Shown: positions 45,531 to 58,162, counted from the first letter of the stretch. The stretch is 64,000 nucleotides of DNA from Haematobia irritans (GCF_050003625.1 NC_134401.1:94404852-94468851), one strand, 5' to 3'. Numbers and translations are program-made. The notes: a model not told the origin generated them from the letters alone.

Positions 45531-46744
45531 ATGGGTAATCAGTTGGTAAAATTCTACCAAAACTGGTAGATTTTTTTTCTGGTAGAATTTGCAAAGATTT
45601 TGCAAAGAGGTATTTTCTAAATTTTCTATTGAAATAGAGTTTTGATAATAAAATTTTCTAATAAAATTTTCTATAGAAATTTCTATAGAATTTTGACAAA
45701 ATTTTTCATTGAAATAAAATTTTTACAATATTTTCTATAGAAATAAATTTTTCTATAGAAATAAAAAAAAATAGAAATAAAATTTTGACAAAATATTCTA
45801 TACAAATAAAATAATATATATAAAATTTTGACAAATTTTCTATAGAAATAAAATTTTGACAAAATTTTCTATAGAAAAAAAATTTGACAACATTATCTAT
45901 AGAAATAAAATGTTGACAACATTTTCTATAGAAATAAAATTTTAACAACATTTTCTATAGAAATAAAATTTTGTAAAGAAATAAAATTTTGACAAAATTT
46001 TCTATAGAAATAACATTTTACAACATTTTCTATAGAAATAAAATTTAAAAAAAAATTGTAAAGAAATAAAATTTTGACAAAATTTTGTAAAGAAATAAAA
46101 TTTTAACAAAATTTTGCAAAGAAATAAAATTTTGAAACAATTTTCTACAGAAATAAAATTTTGAAACACTCTTCTATAGAAATAATATTTTGACAACATT
46201 TTCTATAGAAATACAATTTTGACAAAATTTTCTATAGAAATAAAATTTTGACAACATTTTCTATAGAAATAAAATTTTAACAAAGTTTTGTAATGAAATA
46301 AAATTTTGACAAAATTTCGTAAAAAAATAAAATTTTGAAACAATTTTCTAAAGAAATAAAATTTTGTTCAAAATTTTTATAGAAATAAAATGTTGATCAA
46401 ATTTTCTATAGAAATATTGAAAATTTTGACAGAATTTTCTATAGAAATACAATTTTGATAAAATTCCCTATACAAATAAAATTTTGATCAAATTTTCTAT
46501 AGAAATAAATTTTAACAGAATTTTCTATAATTCTATAATTTTCTATAATTTTGACAAAATTTACTATATTTGTAAAGAAATAAAATTTTGACAAAATTTT
46601 GCAAATTAAAATTTTGAAACAATTTTCTACAGAAATAAAATCTTGATCAAATTTTCTATAGCAATAAAATTTTGATCAAATTTTCTATAGAAATAAATTT
46701 TCACAGAATTTTCTATAGAAATAAAATTTTGATCCAATTTTCTA
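45531..46744 (-). repeat. 29-bp repeat array with head module
   Basis: Begins with TTGGTAAAATTCTACCAAAA and TGGTAGA-type palindromic sequence, then ~35-40 degenerate 29-bp units, including TTTGTAAAGAAATAAAATT variants. Cut at its right end by the element at 46747. Confidence 0.88.
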
Positions 46745-46746
46745 TA

Positions 46747-47725
46747 CACGGATGAAAAAGACTGTTTTTCATATGTTTGGCTATAAACATTATATGTTTG
46801 GAACACAAATTTTTAAACACAATATTTTTGAGTGCAAGCATATACTGTTCATAAACTAGCATAACATGTTTGGGACATATATGTTAATATGTTAGAACAT
46901 ATTATGTTTGGGACATAAAATGTTTTTAAATATAATATGCTTGGATGCAAACATATATTAATTTAGAAATAGCCTATAAACATATATGTGTTTAGTAGCT
47001 TGGAGCGCTATTTAACAGGGAGCGATATTGAATTAAGTTGGTGGTTGTTGCTTGTTATTACAAAATTAACATTTTATTTTCCCTTGGGCAATAGATCAGC
47101 TACTTCTTTGATCCTTACAAACTGTGTGGTCCGCTGTTCGAATCCCCGTCCGGCAAAAGGTAAAATTAAAATAAAAAAAAAATCATAAAATTGAATAATT
47201 TCTTCTACAATGTTTGTATTACAGAAAAAGGTGCTAAGAACAAAAAAATCTCGTGGAAGTGAGAAAGATGTCGGGGAATATACAATTGGGCAGAAACAAA
47301 ATTTTGAGCATTCAGGTCGAAAACCTATGTTGTTAGCACCTATATTACCTGTTTATTTTCATAATTCATTATGATTGTAAATATATAAATAAATAAATAA
47401 AATTTTGAGCACAATATTGTTTGGGAGAATTTTTTTTAAGCATATAATATTTTTGGGTGCAAAATGCTTCCAAACATATTATATGGTCACATAATAACAT
47501 ATTGTTTTTTGGAAGACAACATTATTGAATTTGGATGCAAAAATACAAAATGTTTGGAACTTAGACTACCCAAACATATATTGTTTAGACCAATATGCTT
47601 TCAAACATATTATATATTGGTAGAGATCAAACATATAAATGTTTGGGCAATACCAAAAAATGTATATGCTTGAAGCAAAATATGTTTTGGAGTATATGTT
47701 ACAGAAGCGATTTTTTGTGAGGGTG
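46747..47725 (-). mobile_element. CAAACATAT-motif TA-element, second copy
   Basis: 979-bp copy in reverse orientation to 30295, from CACGGATGAAAAAGACTG to TTTTTTGTGAGGGTG, with TA at 46745-46746 and 47726-47727. The tRNA-like block with B box GTTCGAATCC is at 47091-47157 (plus). Confidence 0.85.
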
Positions 47726-47727
47726 TA

Positions 47728-47852
47728 TAGACTGCAAGATGGTTGGATGGACGCACGTTTCGGAATTACATTCCTCATCACCATCCTCTACTTGCAGCAA
47801 AACTATCAACCAATTATCAGAATAAATTCAGACAATTCGGCTCAACAGCCCT
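47728..47852 (+). mobile_element. Fragment of the GGAGTCGG hAT-like element
   Basis: TAGACTGCAAGATGGTTGGA to CAACAGCCCTG matches the middle of 35351-36535 and ends in the same CAGCCCTG terminus. Confidence 0.65.
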
Positions 47853-47860
47853 GAGTCCTA

Positions 47861-48633
47861 TAGAGCTCGACCATAGCGGTTTTTTGCCGAAGCCGAAGAC
47901 GATGTTCGACAAAAAAATAATAATAATAAGCCGATTATTTTCCTGAAATTTGTAATTAAAGAAATTTTATGTGTTTTCGTTCAATATTAACATATTTTAT
48001 TCAACAAATGCATAAAAACTACAATATAAGGTAATTCAGTTCATGTCTTGTAATACCGTGGTGCAATGGTTAGCATGTCCGCCTTGCACATACAAGGTCG
48101 TGGGTTCGATTCCTGCTTCGACCTAACACCAAAAAGTTTTTCAGCGGTGGATTATCCCACCTCAGTAATGCTGGTGACATTTCTGAGGGTTTCAAAGCTT
48201 CTCTAAGTGGTTTCACTGCAATGTGGAACGCCGTTCGGACTCGGCTATAAAAAGGAGGCCCCTTGTCATTGAGCTTAACATGGAATCGGGCAACACTCAG
48301 TGATAAGAGAGAAGTTCACCAATGTGGTATCACAATGGACTGAATAGTCTAAGTGAGCCTGATACATCGGGCTGCCACCTAACCTAACCTAAAATTCTTT
48401 TAGTATTAAAAATTCATCAGTTTGATATTATAACGAAAAAAAGACATTTTTTATAAAATTTTTATGTTTTACTTGTACTGGGTGTTTTGATTGAGACAAA
48501 TTCAATACTGGAACAATTTGATATGAAATAAATTATTCAAAAAGCTTCGGCTTCGGTTACTCTTGACGCCAAAGGCTGATTCGTGGCAGATTAGCGATTT
48601 TTTGACGAATGCTGAAGCTTCGGCCGAGCTCTA
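47861..48633. mobile_element. hAT-like GCTTCGGC-motif MITE, split by a SINE
   Basis: Ends TAGAGCTCGACC and GGCCGAGCTCTA are inverted. The 8-bp flanks GAGTCCTA (47853-47860) and GTGTCCTA (48634-48641) match at 7/8. GCCGAAGC/GCTTCGGC motifs cluster at both ends. It is interrupted by the SINE at 48053. Confidence 0.8.
48053..48392 (+). mobile_element. tRNA-derived SINE, slightly 5'-truncated
   Basis: Starts TACCGTGGTGCAATGGTTAG, losing ~8 bp of the head. A and B boxes and a CCTAACCTAACCTAA tail are present. No clear target duplication. Confidence 0.9.
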
Positions 48634-49104
48634 GTGTCCTAGAGGGTTCATTTTTTTGACTGTGATCAACTTTCGTTATGTTTTGTTTTCAAATTTGGCC
48701 GAAGATATTATTTCCAACTTTGAAGACGATTTATATCACCTATCATTTTTAAAGTAATTCATAAAACGGAACCCACCTCATTGTCTATGTGTAGACATAA
48801 ACATCCCATTGTCCATACAGAACAATTCAATTTCAAAATAAATTATTTGTCTTCTGAATTGGATACATTAGTTATTGTTAGCATGAACTCAAAACAACAT
48901 GTCAATATTTTAAATATCATAGCAACGATGGTGTTTCTATTTAACGACAGCCACTCAAAATCGGCAAGAACATGACTTTTCTTAATTCTTATTTATTAAA
49001 GTTTTACTACCGAATACCGAAACAAAGAAAATTTGAAAGACTCTTCTTATCTGGATTAATAGGCACAACAAGGAACTCAAAACTTCAATACTTGATATTG
49101 GTGG

Positions 49105-49330
49105 TGTGCACGTGAGTTACATTTCACTTACGCTGAGTAAAAATTCACGATGGATCAATTTCTACTCACACACGATACATTCTCCAAGTGAAAATCCTAA
49201 CTCACACACACGCCCGAAAAAAACTTTAGACTCAGACACACTCATACTCACGAGTAAGGAATTTTTATTCACACACACTCACGATCAGAGTAAGGCACTC
49301 AAAAAGATGAACCCTCTAGGGCATTCATTT
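49105..49330. mobile_element. Decayed GTGAG-motif element
   Basis: GGTGTGCACGTGAG at the left and many CTCAC(A) motifs after it match the 26784-28133 family. The right end is lost. Confidence 0.6.
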
Positions 49331-49449
49331 AATTCCATTTTTATTTATTTATTTATATTTATAGTTGATACTAAATCAACTTTTTGTTCATGGAATTATT
49401 ATGTATTACCAACAACTTAAATTTCCAAATTCAGACTCGACTTCAAGTA

Positions 49450-50024
49450 CCCAGCAAAAAAATTTGGAAGTTCTTCCAAAGGCACAACTTTAAAAGCACT
49501 TCCAGAAGATGTACTCCCAATGATGTTCTTTATTTTAACTACACAGGAAGTTATTTTCGTTCAATTTTTTATAACATGTTTTTTTTTCCATATTTTTAAT
49601 GGGTAATTTTAACTTTTTTTGTTTCAACTAGCTTAAAAATAGAGTAAGAATTCATAAAATGGTACAAACTATTTAAATTTTGTCGAAAAAAATGCTAAAT
49701 CCGATCTGAAAAATTGTGAATTTTTGAAATATTTGAGGTCAAACGTTTCAGACAAGCGTTAGAATCCATTACAAATTATACAAAATTATAAAAATTATTT
49801 ATTTGACAAAATATAACAGAATTTTTTAATTTACATCCTAAACATTGAATCCGGATCACACCTAAAGAAGTGATGCCAATCCAGTGCAACGGCTTTTGAA
49901 ATGGAGGACTTCCGTCCTATGACAAGCCCATGTTAATGTCATCGCTTCTGCGTCAATTTTGCACCACTTCCGGATCCAAAAAGAACATTTTCATTAAACT
50001 TTTGGCTACGCATTTTTTGCTGGG
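49450..50024. mobile_element. CCCAGC TA-element (575 bp), ACTTCC motifs
   Basis: Termini CCCAGCAAAAAAATTTGG and GCATTTTTTGCTGGG, TA at 49448-49449 and 50025-50026. GGAAGT/ACTTCC recurs in both end regions. Partial relatives at 28690-28790, 54336-54960 and 63642. Confidence 0.85.
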
Positions 50025-50079
50025 TAAATATTATGCTAGGTTTTAATTAAGAAAACGTCATTAAAATAAAGTATTGAAA

Positions 50080-51460
50080 GCACGGTTGCCACACAAACTT
50101 TATACAGAAAAAAAATTTGATAAATTTTTCTATAGAAATAAAATTTTGACCAAATTTTCTATAGAAATAAAATTTTGACCAAATTTTCTATAGAAATAAA
50201 ATTTTAATAAAAATTTTCTATAGAAAAAAATGTGATAACATTTTCTATAGAAATAAAATTTTGATAAAATTTTCTATCGAAATATAATTTTGACAAAATT
50301 TTCTATCGAAATAAAATTTTGAAAAATTTTTCTATCAAAATAAAATTTTGACAAAATTTTCTATAGAAATAAAATTTTTACAAAACTTTCTATAGAAATA
50401 AAATGTTGAAAAATTTTCTATAGAAATAACATTTTGACAAAATTTTCTATCGAAATAAAATTTTAACAAAATTTTCTATCGAAATAAAATTTTAACAAAA
50501 TTTTCTATAGAAATAAAAATTTGACAAAATTTTCTATAGAAATAAAATATTGACATAATTTTCTATAGAAATAAAATTTTGACAAAATTTTCTATCGAAA
50601 TAAAATTTTGAAAAATGTTTCTATCGAAATAAAATTTTGACATAATCTTCTTTAGAAATAAAATTAATTTAATTCCGGCATGAACATCATTAAAAAAAAA
50701 TATTAAAAGCACGTTTGCTACTGTTGGTAGAATTCTACCAAAAATGGTAGATATTCCTTTCCAACAAAGAGGTACTTCACAAACTTTATGCAGAAAAAAA
50801 AAATTGATAAAATTTTCTATAGAAATAAAATTTTGACCGAATTTTCTATAGAAATAAAATTTTGACCAAATTTTCTATGAAACAAAAACTTGATCTAATT
50901 TTCTATAGAAATAAAATTTTAATAAAATTTTCTATAGAAATAAAATTTTGATAAAATTTTCTATCGAAATAAAATTTTGACAAAATTTTCTATCGAAATA
51001 AAATTTTGAAAAATTTTTCTATCGAAATAAAATTTTCACAAAATTTTCTATCGAAATAAAATGTTGATAAAATTTTCTATAGAAATAAAATTTTGACAAA
51101 ATTTTCTATAGAAATAAAATTTTTATAAAACTTTCTATAGAAATAAAATGTTGACAATTTTTCTATAGAAATAAAATTTTGACAAAATTTTTTATCGAAA
51201 TAAAATTTTAACAAAATTTTCTATCGAAATAAAATTTTAACAAAAATTTTCTATAGAAATAAAAATTTGACAAAATTTTCTATAGAAATAAAATTTTGGC
51301 ATAATTTTCTATAGAAATAAAATTTTTGAAAAAATTTTCTATCGAAATAAAATGTTGACATAATTTTCTATAGAAATAAAATTTTGACAAAAATTTCTAT
51401 CGAAATAAAATTTTGAAAAATTTTTCTATCGAAATAAAATTTGTTCAAATAGGTTTTTGG
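50080..51460 (-). repeat. Two 29-bp repeat arrays, each with a head module
   Basis: 50110-50660 and 50800-51440. Each follows a GCACGGTTGCC- or GCACGTTTGCTAC-type head and an ACAAACTTTAT.CAGAAAAAAA lead-in, so the two are duplicates of one composite unit. Many units have TTTCTATCGAAA in place of TTTCTATAGAAA. Confidence 0.88.
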
Positions 51461-51597
51461 AAAATTTTTACCTTCCATTGTAAACATTAATAATTAATTT
51501 ATCTTTCATCGCATCTTGTAATATTTTAGCAGAAAAAGGGAATACCCTTAAACTCTTTAAGTTAGAATATCAGATGTAAGCAATTTATGTATTACTA

Positions 51598-52543
51598 CCC
51601 AGCAAAAACTCTCATTACCCGGTAATCTTGTAGGTAAGCCTATTTAAAAATTAATAACCACTTATTAATTGGCATCGCTTCGGATTACATTTACATACAC
51701 ATGTCCTAGGAGGAAAGTACTTCTCCCCAGGCATACTTTCGGCCATAAAATAAGTAGTGTATTTAAAGCATATAATCACCTAATATGTAATGACTTATTC
51801 GTAGATACACCAAAGCTTACAAAATAGCCACTTATTGTCTCAGGCAACCAAATCTCGAAAATATTGATTTCTATCACGGATTACAATGGATCAAAATATG
51901 GCGAGTGGTGCTGTAATAGGAGAACTACTTGAATAGATTAGAATATTGTATAAATAATCAAACAATTTAATAAATAATCTAAATAAGATTACACTCAAAT
52001 TAATTCCACACTTAAAATAGAAATAAATGTAGGTTGTTTAAGGGAGATGGATTCGTGAATTACGTTATAATATATCCAGTAGCCAATTCACATAAGGTTC
52101 GAAATCTACTAAAAGTAGATTTTAAGTCTCTTTTTTATAAGGCAAATGGCATTTGAAATTTAGTTTAAGCGCATTTTGGAAGTGTAATGTCAATGAGGTA
52201 TAAGAAAGCATTTATTTAAAACATAATATGATAATGTCATTAAACACAATTATTATGAAATATTTGTGATAAAAAATTCTTAACGGAAAAATCTTCAGAA
52301 TTACCGTAACATTACATATTCTTTTTGATTTTTTATGTAAGTGCTCGATTATGTGAATAATTATATTAACTACAACTGCCTAAAAATTTGAGAATAACAA
52401 TTCGAAAATTACCGAGAAGTATTTATTTTTGTCATTACAAGTTAGTCATTATAACTCGCCGCAATGTAGTGCAATGTGTAATGACAGCTTTACTCCTGGT
52501 AATGTCAATTGTAATGAGATATGGTTACCTAGTTTTTGCTGGG
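51598..52543. mobile_element. CCCAGC TA-element (946 bp), GTAATG motifs
   Basis: Termini CCCAGCAAAAACTCTCATTA and TTACCTAGTTTTTGCTGGG, TA at 51596-51597 and 52544-52545. GTAATG/CATTAC motifs crowd both ends. A CCTCATT MITE (52083-52198) sits inside. Confidence 0.85.
52083..52198. mobile_element. CCTCATT-family MITE nested in the CCCAGC element
   Basis: CCAATTCACATAAGGTTCGA to AGTGTAATGTCAATGAGG, followed by TA. Fourth member of the family. Confidence 0.75.
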
Positions 52544-52584
52544 TATATGAATACAATAAACAATTGAAATAAAATTTTAATTAT

Positions 52585-52960
52585 ATTTGTTTAATTTGGT
52601 TTAAGGTCATGTTATAAAAACAGATGTTGTTGTTTTGTTGAGTTGTTTTTTATTCAAAAATATCCTCCAATATTTCGAAACATCTCCGATGTTCGTCTTC
52701 AGGGAAATTTCTTTAAACAAATAACAGAAAAACATTTTACACATTAATTAACAAAAATATATATCAAACTCGGAAAATACTGATTATTAGATTTAGAAGT
52801 AAAGGAACCATGAACTTATTCGCAAACGAGTAGATTTACAACTAAAGTCTAGTTTGATTTTCTATATTTCTGCACAATATTTCGATACCGAAATATTGTG
52901 CAGAAATATGACATGACCTTAAGCCGAATTAAACAAATATAATTAACAATTTAAAGGTCA
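52585..52960. repeat. Fold-back repeat with internal 19-bp palindrome
   Basis: Outer arms AATTATATTTGTTTAATTTG and CATGACCTTAAGCCGAATTA are complementary. ATTTCTGCACAATATTTCG (52866-52884) pairs perfectly with 52889-52907. The right arm is homologous to the right inner arm of the 14332-14464 palindrome. Confidence 0.7.
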
Positions 52961-52977
52961 ACTATCAAACAACAACG

Positions 52978-53110
52978 AAATAAAATTTTGACAAAATTTT
53001 CTATCGAAATAAAATTTGTACAAAATTTTCTATCGAAATAAAATTTTTAAAAAATTTTCTATAGAAATAAAATTTTGACGAAATTTTCTATCGAAACAAA
53101 ATTTTGACAA
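52978..53110 (-). repeat. 29-bp repeat array (short)
   Basis: About four TTTCTATCGAAATAAAATTT units. Confidence 0.85.
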
Positions 53111-53330
53111 AAGGGCCACTGGACTTCTTTTGTAAAAATGTAGAAATTTGATGTTAATTTATTATGTTAAACCGATTTCAAAATACCCAAATTTATGGAA
53201 ATTCACCATTAATCCCCAAGTCCCCAATTTAGAAATTTTGTCCCCAATCACGAAAAAAATCCCAAATTTGGGAAAAAATCGCCAATACTGACAACACTTG
53301 AGTCTTTACTTGAGACCTTTACACCAGCTC

Positions 53331-54074
53331 TGTTGTTGCTTCCTTGAAATATCTTTAATGGAAGGAAACACGTTTTTAGTTATCGTTATATCAGTAATAA
53401 AATCAGAAGTCAAAGTTTGCTAATCAAAGCCAACTTTATGAGTGTACATTTTCGAGGATATAATTAAATTAATTACATTTAATAAGATATCATCATCATA
53501 TGATACAAATGGTACTTAACAAGAATTAATTAAGTATCGCAATTGTTAGTGGAGCAACACATGTAATTCAGTTTGACATTTCAAAAGCGTTGTTTCCCCC
53601 ATTTAGAGTTTAGTAATTTTGCAAATGAACTAAATCAAATGCGTTTCGAGTAATCTTAATGGGCGCTTGACAACTACCAGCAATAAAAATTACACCAGAT
53701 AAGCTTGAATTTATTTTATTAGTATCATTGTTTTTTTTTTAATGTTGTTGTAAATATTGACACATTAGGAAGGTATACTACCCATGGAGCTTTCTATCCA
53801 CCAATTCAATTGGATTCAATCAACAGAAATATTGAAATACAAAACTGCAATGATGGAAACGCACACGAACCTCCTGGAAATTCGAAGAAGAAATTGACTC
53901 TACACTAGTGAGATATATGTTTACAAATGTCCATAGTAACATGCATAAATACTTAATATGATTGGAATTCCAGAATGATATGTTGTGGGAGGCTTTTTCT
54001 TAAGTTGAATAGCCCTGCACAGTGGGCTCGATTTGAATTTGATTAGTCCCGGCCCATTGCATGCCAATTTGCCA
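53331..54074. other. Intergenic, nothing recognised
   Basis: No gene, RNA or repeat family is supported. Confidence 0.5.
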
Positions 54075-54335
54075 GACTGAAAAAAATATTCATGTCATTA
54101 AAATACGAATCCGAATTTAGCTTAGCATAGAAGACACATTTTTCTGATTTAAAGTGTTTTTCCTTGTCCAAAAGTCGATAAACTTTTCAATGAAGTCCTT
54201 TCGTCCTAAATCGCGTATGTTTGACTAAAGACAATTTGGCTTTAATAATTCTGAAAAAATGTAAATTTGTTGACTTTTTCCATCTTCACTACAAAGCAAA
54301 ACAGCGTTTAAAATTAGGAAATTTTTTCGAGTCCG
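54075..54335 (+). mobile_element. CACTG-type MITE fragment
   Basis: Left end ACTGAAAAAAATATTCATGT and ~250 bp of body. The remainder is replaced by the CCCAGC-type sequence. Confidence 0.7.
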
Positions 54336-54960
54336 AATTCGGATCACACCGTAAGAAGTGATGCAAATTCAGTGCAACGGCTGTTGAAGTGGTGGACATC
54401 CGTCCTATGACAAGCCCATGTTAAATTCATCGCTTCTACGCCAAATTTGCACTACTTTTAAAGCACTTCCAAAAATGTCCTCCCAAAGATGTTCTCTATT
54501 TTAAGTGCACAGGAAGTTAAATTTTTGTATAACTCGCGTTTTTCCAATATTTTCATATAGGAAATTTTAAATTTCATTGTTTCAAATAGGTTAAAAACAG
54601 ATTAAGAATTAATAAAATAGTGCAAATTATTTAAATTTCGTCGGTAAAAATGCTAAATCCTTTCTAGAAAAATTGCGAATTTTTTAATATATTTCATGCC
54701 AAACGTTCCAGACAAGCTATTTAATGCATTAAAAATCATAAAAAATTTTAAAAATTATTTATTCGTCAAAATATCACAAAATTTCTTAATTCACATCCAC
54801 AACACTAGATTCCCATCGCACCTTTAACTTTTTAAATGCAAATTCTGTGCAACGGCTGTTGAAATGGTGGACATCCGTCCTATAACAAGCCCATTCATCG
54901 CCACTTCCGGATCCAAAAGAACATTTTCACATCTTTTTTGGCTATGCTTTTTTTGCTGGG
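54336..54960. mobile_element. CCCAGC-type element, rearranged partial copy
   Basis: Right end TTTTTTTGCTGGG at 54948-54960. The block CGGATCACACC...CAACGGCTG occurs twice (54350 and 54815), whereas it is present once in 49450-50024. Confidence 0.7.
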
Positions 54961-55044
54961 TGTATTTAGCAGGTTGGCTGATAAGTCCCCGGTCTAACAA
55001 AGAAAAACACATTTTTTTTGTCAAAATTCGTTTTTTTTATTCAA

Positions 55045-55340
55045 CATAGTTCCCTTCAAGAGCGATACAACGATTATAACGACCTTCCAATTTTTTGATA
55101 CCATTTTGGTAATACTCCTTCGGTTTTGCCTTAAAATAGGCCTCAGTTTCGGCGATCACCTCTTCATTGCAGACAAATTTTTTCCCTGCGAGCATCCTTT
55201 TGAGGTCTGAGAATAAGAAACAGTCGCTGGGGCTGGAGAATACGGTGGGTGGGGAAGCAATTCGGAGCCCAATTCATGAATTTTTGCCATCGTTCTCAAT
55301 GACTTGTGGCATGGTGCGTTGTCTTGGTGGAACAACACTT
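55045..55340 (-). pseudogene. Mariner transposase, C-terminal part, frameshifted
   Basis: Minus strand: VLFHQDNAPCHKSLRTMAKI keeps the second catalytic Asp. PYSP is followed by a ~7-bp deletion that removes the third Asp (PDLAPSD block) and shifts the frame. The C-terminal residues (EEVIAETEAYF, ALEGNYVE-like) continue in another frame. Confidence 0.88.
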
Positions 55341-55343
55341 TTT

Positions 55344-56907
55344 ATACCCACCACCATAGAATGGTGACGGGGGTATAATAAGTTTGTCATTCCGTTTGTA
55401 ACACATCGAAATATCGATTTCCGACTATATAAAGTATATATATTCTTGATCAGGAAGAAATTCTAAGACGATATAACGATGTCCGTCTGTCTGTTGTAAT
55501 CACGCTACAGTCTTCAATAATGAAGCAATCGTGCTGAAATTTTGCACAAACTCTTCTTTTGTCTTTTGTCTGCAGGCAGGTCAAGTTCGAATATGGGCTA
55601 TAGGTCCATGTTTTGATATAGTCCCCATATAAACCGACCTCCCGATTTGGGGTCTTGGGCTTATAGAAATCGAAGTTTTTATCCAATTTGCCTGAAATTT
55701 GAAATCTAGAGGTATTTTATGACCATAAAGAGGTGTGCCAAAAATGGTGAGTATCGGTCCATGTTTTGGTATAGCCCCCATATAGACCGATCTCCCGATT
55801 TTACTTCTTTGGCTTATAGAAACCGCAGTTTTTTTCAATTTACCTGAAATTGGAAATCTAGAGGTATTGTAGGACCACAAATACGTGTGCCAAAAATTGT
55901 GAGTGTCGGCCCATATTTTGTTATAGCCCCCATATAGACCGATCTCCCGATTTTACTTCTTGGACTTATAGAAGCCGCAGTTTTTATTCAATTTACCTGA
56001 AATTGGAAATCTAGAGGTATTGTAGGACCACAAATACGTGTGCCAAAAATTGTGAGTATCGGTCCATGTTTTGGTATGGTTCCCATATAAAACGACCTCC
56101 CGATTTGGGGTCTTGGGCTTATAGAAACTGTAGTTTTTATCCAATTTGTCTGATATTGGAAATCTAGAGGTATTTTAGGACCATAAAGAGGTGTGCCGAA
56201 AATGGTGAGTATCGGTCCATGTTTTGGTATAGCCCCCATATAGACCGATCTCCCTATTTTACTTCTTGAGCTTATAGAAACCGCAGTTTTTATTCAATTT
56301 ACCTGAAATTGGAAATCTAGAGGTATTTTCGGGTCATAAAGAGGTGTGTCGAAAACGGTGAGTATCGGTCCATATTTTAGTATAGCCCCCATAAGAACGA
56401 TCTCCCGATTTAACTCCTTGGGCTTCTAGAAACCGTAGTTTTTATCTGATTTGCCTGAAATTGTAAATATTCTGGTATTTTAGGCTCACAAAAACGTGTA
56501 TCGGATTAAGTTTTTATCGGTCCATTTGGCAATGCCTCCATATAGACCGACTTCACTTCTTGAGGGTGTAGAAGGCGCACTGATCATGAAAATTGCTTGA
56601 AACTCAATGTAAAATTTCCAGATTTTTACTTCTACAGATTTAAGATTTCAAATCAAGACGTTATTTTATAATCTTCTTGCACACTTACAAGAGATGTTAA
56701 TGATTCCTCTAAAACTCAAACAAAAATGGTTCTTAAAAATCCAGAACTACATCAGAGTCCTCATAGGTGAAATCTTTAAATTTATCTTCAGGAAGTGTCC
56801 TCAAGTCCTCAAGCCCTCCTGAAATTTCAAAGGAAACCCTAATATTTGGTTCATGATGGTGGATATTTAAGATTCGGCCCGGCCGAACTTAGTGCTGTAT
56901 ACACTTG
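55344..56907 (-). mobile_element. mini-me-like repeat, type 2, full copy in mariner
   Basis: On the minus strand it starts CAAGTGTATACAGCACTAAG and TTCGGCCGGGCCGAATC and ends with the CACCATAGAATGGTG hairpin. Six or so sub-repeats of ~200 bp contain CCATGTTTTGGTATAGCCCC. The site is an A run (Lys codons) of the transposase, with no clear target duplication. Confidence 0.85.
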
Positions 56908-57371
56908 TTTCTTCTTCATATGGGGCCGTTTTGCCGCGATTTCGACCTTCAAACGCTCCAATAACGCCATATAATAGTCACTGTTGATGGTTTTTCCCTT
57001 CTCAAGATAATCGATAAAAATTATTCCATGCGCATCCCAAAAAACAGAGGCCATTACTTTGCCAGCGGACTTTTGAGTCTTTCCACGCTTCGGAGACGGT
57101 TCACCGTTCGCTGTCCACTCAGCCGACTGTCGATTGGACTCAGGAGTGTAGTGATGGAGCCATGTTTCATCCATTGTCACATATCGACGGAAAAACTCGG
57201 GTGTATTACGAGTTAACTGCTGCAAACACCGCTCAGAATCATCAACACCTTGTTGTTTTTGGTCAAATGTGAGCTCGCACGGCACCCATTTTGCACAGAG
57301 CCTCCGCATATCCAAATATTGATGAATGATATGACCAACATGTTCCTTTGATATCTTTAAGGCCTCTGCTA
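56908..57371 (-). pseudogene. Mariner transposase, central part
   Basis: Minus strand, intact for ~150 codons: EALKISKEHVGHIIHQYLDM, CAKWVPCELTFDQKQQ, then YVTMDETWLHHYTPESNRQS with the first catalytic Asp, then GKVMASVFWDAHGIIFIDYL and AAKRPHMKKK. Both ends are cut by later insertions. It does not include the unrelated residues in the adjoining inserts. Confidence 0.93.
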
Positions 57372-57687
57372 TACACGCAAAAAAATAATTCTTTCCTCCC
57401 AAACGAAATTTTAGACAAACAAAGTTCGTTTCTAATTTGCTTTTCGCTGTAAGGAAGTGTATTTGGAAGAAAAGTATATACTTTTTGTGATAAACGTTTA
57501 TTCTTTTCCAGGATGTAAAACAATTTCATAAAGACTAACTCAAAAAAAAGTTTTCTTGCTAATTGCATTTTCCCTCACATCTTTCTCACATCCACGAGGT
57601 TTTTTAGTTCTTAACACCTTTTCCTGTAATACCAACAATGTAGAAGAAATTATACGATTTTATAAATTTTTAAATTTTTTTACCTTT

Positions 57688-57760
57688 CGTCTGGACGGAG
57701 AATCGAACCGCGGACCATGCACTTTGTAAGCCAACACACTAACCACTGAGCTATGTACCT
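57688..57760 (-). ncRNA. tRNA-like Pol III unit (third element copy)
   Basis: A box complement CCACTGAGCTA and B box complement GAATCGAACCGCGG are preserved; a T-rich tract follows on the transcribed strand. Confidence 0.55.
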
Positions 57761-57872
57761 GTTATGGTCATCAATAGATAATTATCCATATAAGTTATAT
57801 TTATATAGCATAGCTTGCGGCGCCCACGAGCCGAATAAACACAGTTTATTTAACAGAAACAAACAGTTAGTT

Positions 57873-57945
57873 TGGCACCGTGGAGCAGTGGTTGCTACGT
57901 CTGACTTGAATGCCAAGGGTCGCGGGTTCGATCCCTGCTTCGACC
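57873..57945 (+). ncRNA. SINE-head-like Pol III unit (third element copy)
   Basis: TTGGCACCGTGGAGCAGTGG (A box) and GCGGGTTCGATCCCTG (B box), directly followed by a run of ten T (57948 on), a strong Pol III terminator signal. Confidence 0.6.
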
Positions 57946-58162
57946 AGTTTTTTTTTTTGTTTGTTTTTTTTTTACATATATTCCAGATATGTTCGGAAGA
58001 TTCCGAAAAAATGTTGAACATTACATTGTACTATATTAAATTTTGAACTGTAAAATGTGTCTTATTAAAGACCTAAAGTCACAAAAGAACAGTGTTTGAT
58101 ATAAACGTAATGGACTGTGTTGTTGTTTCAAAAATATTTTTTTATTGAAAAAATAAAAATAT

